Shown here: positions 22,801-26,612 of the stretch, in pieces
Layout: every line of letters starts with the position of its first letter
How positions within the stretch are numbered: position 1 is the stretch's first letter
DNA from: a virus
IMG/VR virus record: IMGVR_UViG_3300025133_007509
Location: 1 to 26,612 of that record
Length of the DNA stretch: 26,612 nucleotides
Reading direction: 5' to 3' (one strand)
Translations under genes and position numbers: made by a program
The notes under the pieces: model-generated
What the model was told of the DNA's origin: nothing
The model's input: the letters and a program-made list of their open reading frames with translations, nothing else
Databases searched by the model: none

Positions 22801-25169
22801 CTCCTGCAGAATCCTCACACGCCTACTTCAATCTTGATGCACTCTTTGAGGCGAACGTCGAAGAACAATTTAAAACAGATATGTCTATTGGCACCCAAGA
22901 CGACGGCGCAGCATATAATCTAGACCAGTTCGTCGACGCAGTTCGCACCAGCGCCGAAGATTCTCAGAATTGGAACATATCAGAAGACGTTGCTGTTCAG
23001 AGGTATTTCCCTCTTGCATATGGACTATTCGCAGATCAAGTATTTGATTATTATATTGAAAATGGCATATTTGATGCCGGAGCGCTCCAGTCTCTGAATT
23101 TCTTTCATGATAACATAAACTGCTCTAGTGAAGATATATCAGACCTCTTGGATGTTGAGGGCATTTTTAAGCAGATGCAGAGGGAATACGTTGAAGAGGC
23201 TTGCAACAATAATCCCTCCTCGCCTCGTGAGCGCATGCGAGAAGTTATCAAATATGGTATGTTTCTTCTGTTAGTACAGGTTCACGTTGCCGAATTCGTA
23301 ATTAAAAACATCTTCGTACTTTCTGCAGTCCAAATGGATGAGTTGTTCGCGAAGCCGTTTATTCTTTCTTATATGAGGGATCAAGTTAATGCGTCAATGA
23401 CAGCATACTTCGATAAGCTGACAGCTGCAGGCAACGCGGAAGCTGTTGATAAAGTTAAGGATTCCTTGATTGTTATCTTTAACCGAATGATGTTACGACC
23501 AAATGTTATTGCCGAAGGTGGAGTGACAGATATGCACGGTAACGTGATATTCCCCAACGGCACTGTTTTTATAACGACCGGTAAGACCCGGGCCACGCGA
23601 AAGCCCCGCGTCTTGGCAAAGGGAACACCTACAGCAACCTTTGACGACATCCTGGATTATTTGGCAGTCTATCGAATCCAGAGTGCTATGGGGACGGCAG
23701 AGTTCCCGGGCGCTACATCTAATGCGGTGAAAAACGCATTGCCAGTATCTAACCAGAAACCTATGGAAGAAATCTTCTTGAACTCTATGCCGGTGGTAAA
23801 TGGCACCGCCGCGGCAAATCTGGTGCCACCGATGGGAACCGGCCAGCTTCTATCAAACAAGTTAAAACAAAAGTCGGGCATCGTAATGGTAAAAACAATC
23901 CCGCGAGGAATAATGGAAGCGCTGCCATGCCTTGATCAAAGTCGAATTGATCATCTACTAGATTTTGGTGCTACCATCCCTCAAGGCCATGGCTGTGAGG
24001 GCACTACACACGGGCCCCCCGATGCAGAGCACGGCGGCGCAACGCCGGCCAGCGCAGCCCCGACCAAGATACAATATGAATGCTGGATGTACATCGACAG
24101 TCTAGCCGGCTTCGATCTCCCGGCAACGCCTCAGCCCCCAGCTAACCTGGCACTCAAACTTTTTGAAATAGAACTCAATTTATCAGATCTAGAGCCCAAT
24201 AATCGAAGTTCTGCAGAGACTCGCCTGGACCTAACTCCGGCAGAAGTAAAATATATTCTAAATAATGAAATATACCAGGACTATTTCACCAATGTGTTCG
24301 ACGCAGAGATTATTGGCATCCTTCCGATAATACACAACTTTTATCTTACCAACAATTACTTTAGTGATATTCGATCTGCAATGCGATCGACAAAAAACAG
24401 AGTACTCGATATTCTCAATACTACAATTGATAATCACGATAGTTACAATTCATTACCCCAACTGGGTCGACCTGCGGCCCGCGCCGTGTCACTCTCGAAT
24501 AATGAGCCAGACGCTGAGAACCTAGCGCGCGACTTCATTCTTAAAATGATTGTTAAAACACCGATTGATATTATCAAGGGTCTTATGCAACTTATAGATC
24601 CACACGTTGTGATTTCAAAGTTCATCAAAAACGGCACAGCAGATGTGTTTAATATGATCCAGGCGTCGCTCCGGACTATAGATTTGCCCAGCGTCGACGA
24701 CGAGCCGTCCGTTCCGATATTTGCCCCGGGCGCAACCGGAGCCGATCTGTTTACGGCAGTCTTGTGCTTATTACAGTATCTTATGGAGAATCCAGATGGA
24801 TTCCCGCCTATGCCGGACTTCGTCGATAACGAGCAAGGGTTCCCTCACCCCGGCGGCGACGGCCCTGACCCCAAGCCTGAAAACTTCTTCCCTCGCATAT
24901 CAGAAGACGGCGTTGATTTCTTGGGCACCGGTATGGGCATGCTAATGATTCCGCCAACACCTTTAGGGTTAATTTATCTACTGCTGTCACTAATTAACTT
25001 TGATACACAGCAGCCCAACCTAGATGTCGGCGTAGAGTTTGGCCCAAACCAGGCTACAGCCGGAGACGTCAATACGGGCGCCTGTGCTGAGGATCAGATT
25101 ATTGATCCTGAAGAGGAGGAATCCGAGGAATCACTAGATCCCGTGCGACCACCATATGTCCCCGGCTAA
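19890..25169 (+). CDS. Very large virion protein of unknown fold
   Basis: At 1759 residues this is the longest gene in the window, a fifth of its length. It is mostly helical and charged. The first 110 residues are basic and look globular. A Gly/Pro-rich linker is at about 772-787. Hydrophobic stretches lie near 1120-1150 ('YGMFLLLVQVHVAEFVIKNIFVL') and 1680-1702 ('GMGMLMIPPTPLGLIYLLLSL'), long enough to cross a membrane. A second Gly/Pro/Asp-rich stretch is near 1650 and the C-terminus is highly acidic ('DPEEEESEESLDP'). No enzyme motif, repeat array or T4 homologue is recognised. Its place between spike and gp25 argues for a baseplate or tail component, perhaps a peripheral arm or an ejected protein. 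It begins 2 bases after the previous stop codon, without a clear ribosome-binding site. Confidence 0.65.
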   Translation: MSSKLNFYKEYPAKTLNVPFEVRSKNLLKIKVRKKNVANKEKVFREALDLYIAHYFPEFYRNMEDKSFSGDNTVYDALRADLKSGLSIENPGFATKPPSAYKVVITRLDMGRSLYEMREDMAAAGELPDFQENLEFFNEKNDIGNEIIGQTELDMSTVLTDVNSFSDLMKNFGKQLDNYNGAVPVGGVNFSFLESAVGKIISIAIAETVKTIEAASGGARYRGEEGDKLTIYFSNRTKRDPAAPALDPLGIFPPKIAIAGITYLGGETASTDFLKVGYFSIIKYKKKFSDQATLKILQRYKEILEKGAEHTDSGQPYPMFDFLSNVLPEQIDQDISSGNFFSFPTPNDRDNGEHSALTKEAIRLELIDLSNTDDLEKGIKALSTTELITLKEEVAKNPKLFEKVYQEEKKKVLETGLDIAKVIENVMKTGPMALVKKGSAVDRILAQLGLKALAREAMICLTFGFSFELARIAMATANVMEEELNERPSLDPKQFELFKIKGDIWKKVLDIILDSVKQALMSLIQGLAELLKEACNLNNPRATDYGNTDIAGLIKDDLLDPLAGRDPFGYGNDENNPLGRLTDMLGMSPTDIYLYLTSVSSILSSIDICILLMDTQNAPEELIDRIIEFNLNYSDPNISTKLIEASAVIEFFTILGSIVDVTDLCNEIINDMTLLNQNNICLTEDDLANLDAEEMQNIEDLLDIIENGFTDAPPVFNFDCPDAENYINDPTMTRLIPETLSTMVELVEMQFVYSVDSIKSVLLEPGLARASGGPGGGGPGGNGKKGAYDTFKTINPESDYPELPEPDNGAINAIMNSLKDLAAEFENPMDHPLAGAIEACLVNQPGLLDSNLRNFADAIEILLNIFNNAEIRDAIDNMVEKADELSQGSGPAVTTYKFNKEFYRKFADYINIDTADFKSIDANRKQYRIKNHFKRYATSEDPASSRIQFSFPRFNAENRQRIVMQYPAYGAPAESSHAYFNLDALFEANVEEQFKTDMSIGTQDDGAAYNLDQFVDAVRTSAEDSQNWNISEDVAVQRYFPLAYGLFADQVFDYYIENGIFDAGALQSLNFFHDNINCSSEDISDLLDVEGIFKQMQREYVEEACNNNPSSPRERMREVIKYGMFLLLVQVHVAEFVIKNIFVLSAVQMDELFAKPFILSYMRDQVNASMTAYFDKLTAAGNAEAVDKVKDSLIVIFNRMMLRPNVIAEGGVTDMHGNVIFPNGTVFITTGKTRATRKPRVLAKGTPTATFDDILDYLAVYRIQSAMGTAEFPGATSNAVKNALPVSNQKPMEEIFLNSMPVVNGTAAANLVPPMGTGQLLSNKLKQKSGIVMVKTIPRGIMEALPCLDQSRIDHLLDFGATIPQGHGCEGTTHGPPDAEHGGATPASAAPTKIQYECWMYIDSLAGFDLPATPQPPANLALKLFEIELNLSDLEPNNRSSAETRLDLTPAEVKYILNNEIYQDYFTNVFDAEIIGILPIIHNFYLTNNYFSDIRSAMRSTKNRVLDILNTTIDNHDSYNSLPQLGRPAARAVSLSNNEPDAENLARDFILKMIVKTPIDIIKGLMQLIDPHVVISKFIKNGTADVFNMIQASLRTIDLPSVDDEPSVPIFAPGATGADLFTAVLCLLQYLMENPDGFPPMPDFVDNEQGFPHPGGDGPDPKPENFFPRISEDGVDFLGTGMGMLMIPPTPLGLIYLLLSLINFDTQQPNLDVGVEFGPNQATAGDVNTGACAEDQIIDPEEEESEESLDPVRPPYVPG

Positions 25170-25190
25170 TCTTAAAAGGAAAAACAAAAA

Positions 25191-25580
25191 ATGTCAGGAT
25201 TATCTGTAAAATTACCACTAGTTGTCAGCAATGTGTTCGGTCCATACGACTTAAACACAACGTTTGATGATCTAGCAAAACAAAATTTAAAAATGTTGGT
25301 GCTCACAAACCCCGGCGAGCGCATTATGTATCCCAACTTTGGTGTCGGGATCTCAAGGTATCTATTTGAGAACAATACCCCTAACACCTACGACAGTATA
25401 AGATCGCGGCTACAAGAGCAGGTAGACATATATATGTCATACATTCAGATTGATCATGTTGATTTTTCAGTCAGAGAAGATAATCCAGATTTGTATCCCA
25501 ATTCCATCAGACTAAGTATATTTTTCACCATTGTGCCGCTTAAACAGAGTACATCGCTACAAATTAACATAAACAACTAA
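25191..25580 (+). CDS. 25: Baseplate wedge subunit, GPW/gp25 family
   Basis: The 129-residue protein is close in size to T4 gp25 (132). The family core is clear: 'LTNPGERIMYPNFGVGISRYLFE' at residues 38-60, where PGER matches the conserved E/G-x-R turn of gp25, then 'IRSRLQEQVDIYMSYIQID' and the closing strands 'NSIRLSIFFTIVPL'. In T4, gp25 with gp6 and gp53 forms the wedge core and contacts the first sheath ring; the same fold anchors sheaths in type VI secretion (TssE). AAAAGGA at 25174-25180 precedes the ATG. The next gene is gp6, as in many T4-like phages. Confidence 0.93.
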   Translation: MSGLSVKLPLVVSNVFGPYDLNTTFDDLAKQNLKMLVLTNPGERIMYPNFGVGISRYLFENNTPNTYDSIRSRLQEQVDIYMSYIQIDHVDFSVREDNPDLYPNSIRLSIFFTIVPLKQSTSLQININN

Positions 25581-25596
25581 TTAAAGAGACCTTATC

Positions 25597-26612
25597 ATGC
25601 CAAAAAAACTGCAACCGATAGATTATACGAGCCGCGATTTTGATTCTATTCGTAAAGATTTAGAGAATTACGCGAAGCGATATTACCCAGATACCTACAA
25701 GGACTTCAATAAAGCATCCTTTGGGTCACTAATGCTCGATACTGTGGCATATGTTGGTGATATCCTGTCTTTTTATGTCGACTATCAAGCAAATGAGAGT
25801 TTCTTAGAAACAGCTGTAGAGTATGATAACGTTTTGCGCCTCGCTCGACAGATGGGGTTCAAGCTTAATAGAAACCCTTCATCATATGGCGTGCTTACCT
25901 TCTATATTCAAGTCCCCGCAAACCCGAACAGCTTGGGCCCAGACCTGGCATATGCTCCCACTCTTGCGCAGGGCTCTGTATTCTCTTCTCTCGGCGGTGG
26001 CTCTTATACTTTGCTTGATGACGTTAATTTTGCAGTCCTAACAAATCAGGTGGTACCCAAGGATATTGACAACAGCACCAATGATGTTCTTAACTATGTA
26101 ATTAGGGCACAAGGTCGTGCTGTCTCAGGGCGCACAAACTTCAAAGAGGTCGAAGTATTTGATTTCGAGAGATTCCTTAAGGTTAACCTTGGCACACAGA
26201 ACATAACAGATGTTATTTCCGTGGTTGATTTAGAGGGACATGAGTATGTTCAAGTCGACAACCTTTCTCAAAATGTGATTTATAAGGCGATTAGAAACAC
26301 TGACACCTCGACAGCTGGTACAGTCAGCAGTATTATGAAGGCTGTCCCTGTCGCTCGCCGGTTCACAGTTGAGTCGTCGGATACCACAACATACCTTCAG
26401 TTTGGATATGGCTCAGACTCTGAGCTACTTTCGGACGCTGTTGTGGATCCAACAAACTTGATCTTGGACTTAAACGGTAGAACATATGTTACAGATGCTG
26501 AGTTCGATCCTACGAAATTAATTAGTAGCGATAAATTTGGCATCGCGCCATCAAACACAACTCTTCGGATAGCGTATCGAACAAACGAGGTCAATGATGT
26601 TAACGCTTCGGT
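25597..26612 (+). CDS. 6: Baseplate wedge subunit gp6-like, cut by the right edge
   Basis: The frame opens at ATG 25597 and stays open to the last base, giving 338 complete codons; T4 gp6 has 660 residues. The start 'PIDYTSRDFDSIRKDL' and the following 'FGSLMLDTVAYVGDILSFYVDYQANESFL' at about 42-70 are the signature of gp6/J-type wedge proteins, and 'ARQMGFKLNRNPSSYGVLTFYI' at about 83-104 extends it. 'TYLQFGYGSD' near 265-274 matches the family 'F G dG' segment. In T4 it dimerises to form the iris ring of the baseplate. It follows gp25 with a 16-base gap, and AAAGAG at 25583-25588 lies upstream. Confidence 0.92.
   Translation, partial: MPKKLQPIDYTSRDFDSIRKDLENYAKRYYPDTYKDFNKASFGSLMLDTVAYVGDILSFYVDYQANESFLETAVEYDNVLRLARQMGFKLNRNPSSYGVLTFYIQVPANPNSLGPDLAYAPTLAQGSVFSSLGGGSYTLLDDVNFAVLTNQVVPKDIDNSTNDVLNYVIRAQGRAVSGRTNFKEVEVFDFERFLKVNLGTQNITDVISVVDLEGHEYVQVDNLSQNVIYKAIRNTDTSTAGTVSSIMKAVPVARRFTVESSDTTTYLQFGYGSDSELLSDAVVDPTNLILDLNGRTYVTDAEFDPTKLISSDKFGIAPSNTTLRIAYRTNEVNDVNAS

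Noticed and set aside
1-26612. tRNA genes, CRISPR arrays, insertion sequences, attachment sites
   Set aside because: Coding sequence fills nearly all of the window; no cloverleaf, regular spaced repeats, transposase or integrase was found by reading.

Overview
The window looks like part of the genome of a T4-like, contractile-tailed phage (myovirus) of a Gram-negative host, probably an uncultivated aquatic one. All genes lie on the + strand and are packed end to end, many with ATGA or 1-4 base stop/start overlaps. The right half carries a T4 gp55-type late sigma factor and baseplate genes related to T4 gp5, gp25 and gp6. No tRNA, CRISPR array, insertion sequence or integrase was seen. The longest gene-free stretch is about 80 bases.

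Left region (1-14338) is a cluster of about 20 sugar and glycan genes. Its modules are: (a) an ADP-heptose module of HldD, a split and order-swapped HldE (adenylyltransferase then kinase) and a small HAD phosphatase that could play the GmhB role; (b) a cupin, a tandem double methyltransferase and a sulfotransferase-like protein; (c) a GT9 (heptosyltransferase-like) and a CgeB-type glycosyltransferase; (d) a dehydrogenase / acetyltransferase / aminotransferase trio like WbpB-WbpD-WbpE or WlbA-B-C, expected to make a 2,3-diacetamido sugar nucleotide; (e) a second GT9-like protein and a glycosyltransferase-like protein of unknown type; (f) a cupin, a left-handed beta-helix acyltransferase, a miniature DegT aminotransferase, a second sulfotransferase and GDP-mannose 4,6-dehydratase. 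Together these could build and attach an unusual heptose- and amino-sugar-containing, possibly methylated and sulfated glycan, either on host LPS or on the virion. LPS-type gene clusters are known in marine T4-like phages such as P-SSM2, but this gene set differs.

Middle region (14339-16331) holds a short intergenic stretch, four small proteins (coiled coil, unknown acidic, FmdB-type zinc ribbon, one-membrane-segment), the late sigma factor and a small helical protein.

Right region (16328-26612) is the baseplate block. It holds an 844-residue gp5-like hub/lysin that strings together an OB-like domain, an N-acetylmuramidase, an SGNH esterase/lipase-like domain and an M15 zinc peptidase; a separate 335-residue spike-like protein; a 1759-residue protein of unknown fold; gp25; and the start of gp6, which runs off the right edge. 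The four-part hub/lysin and the swapped heptose genes are the most interesting features.
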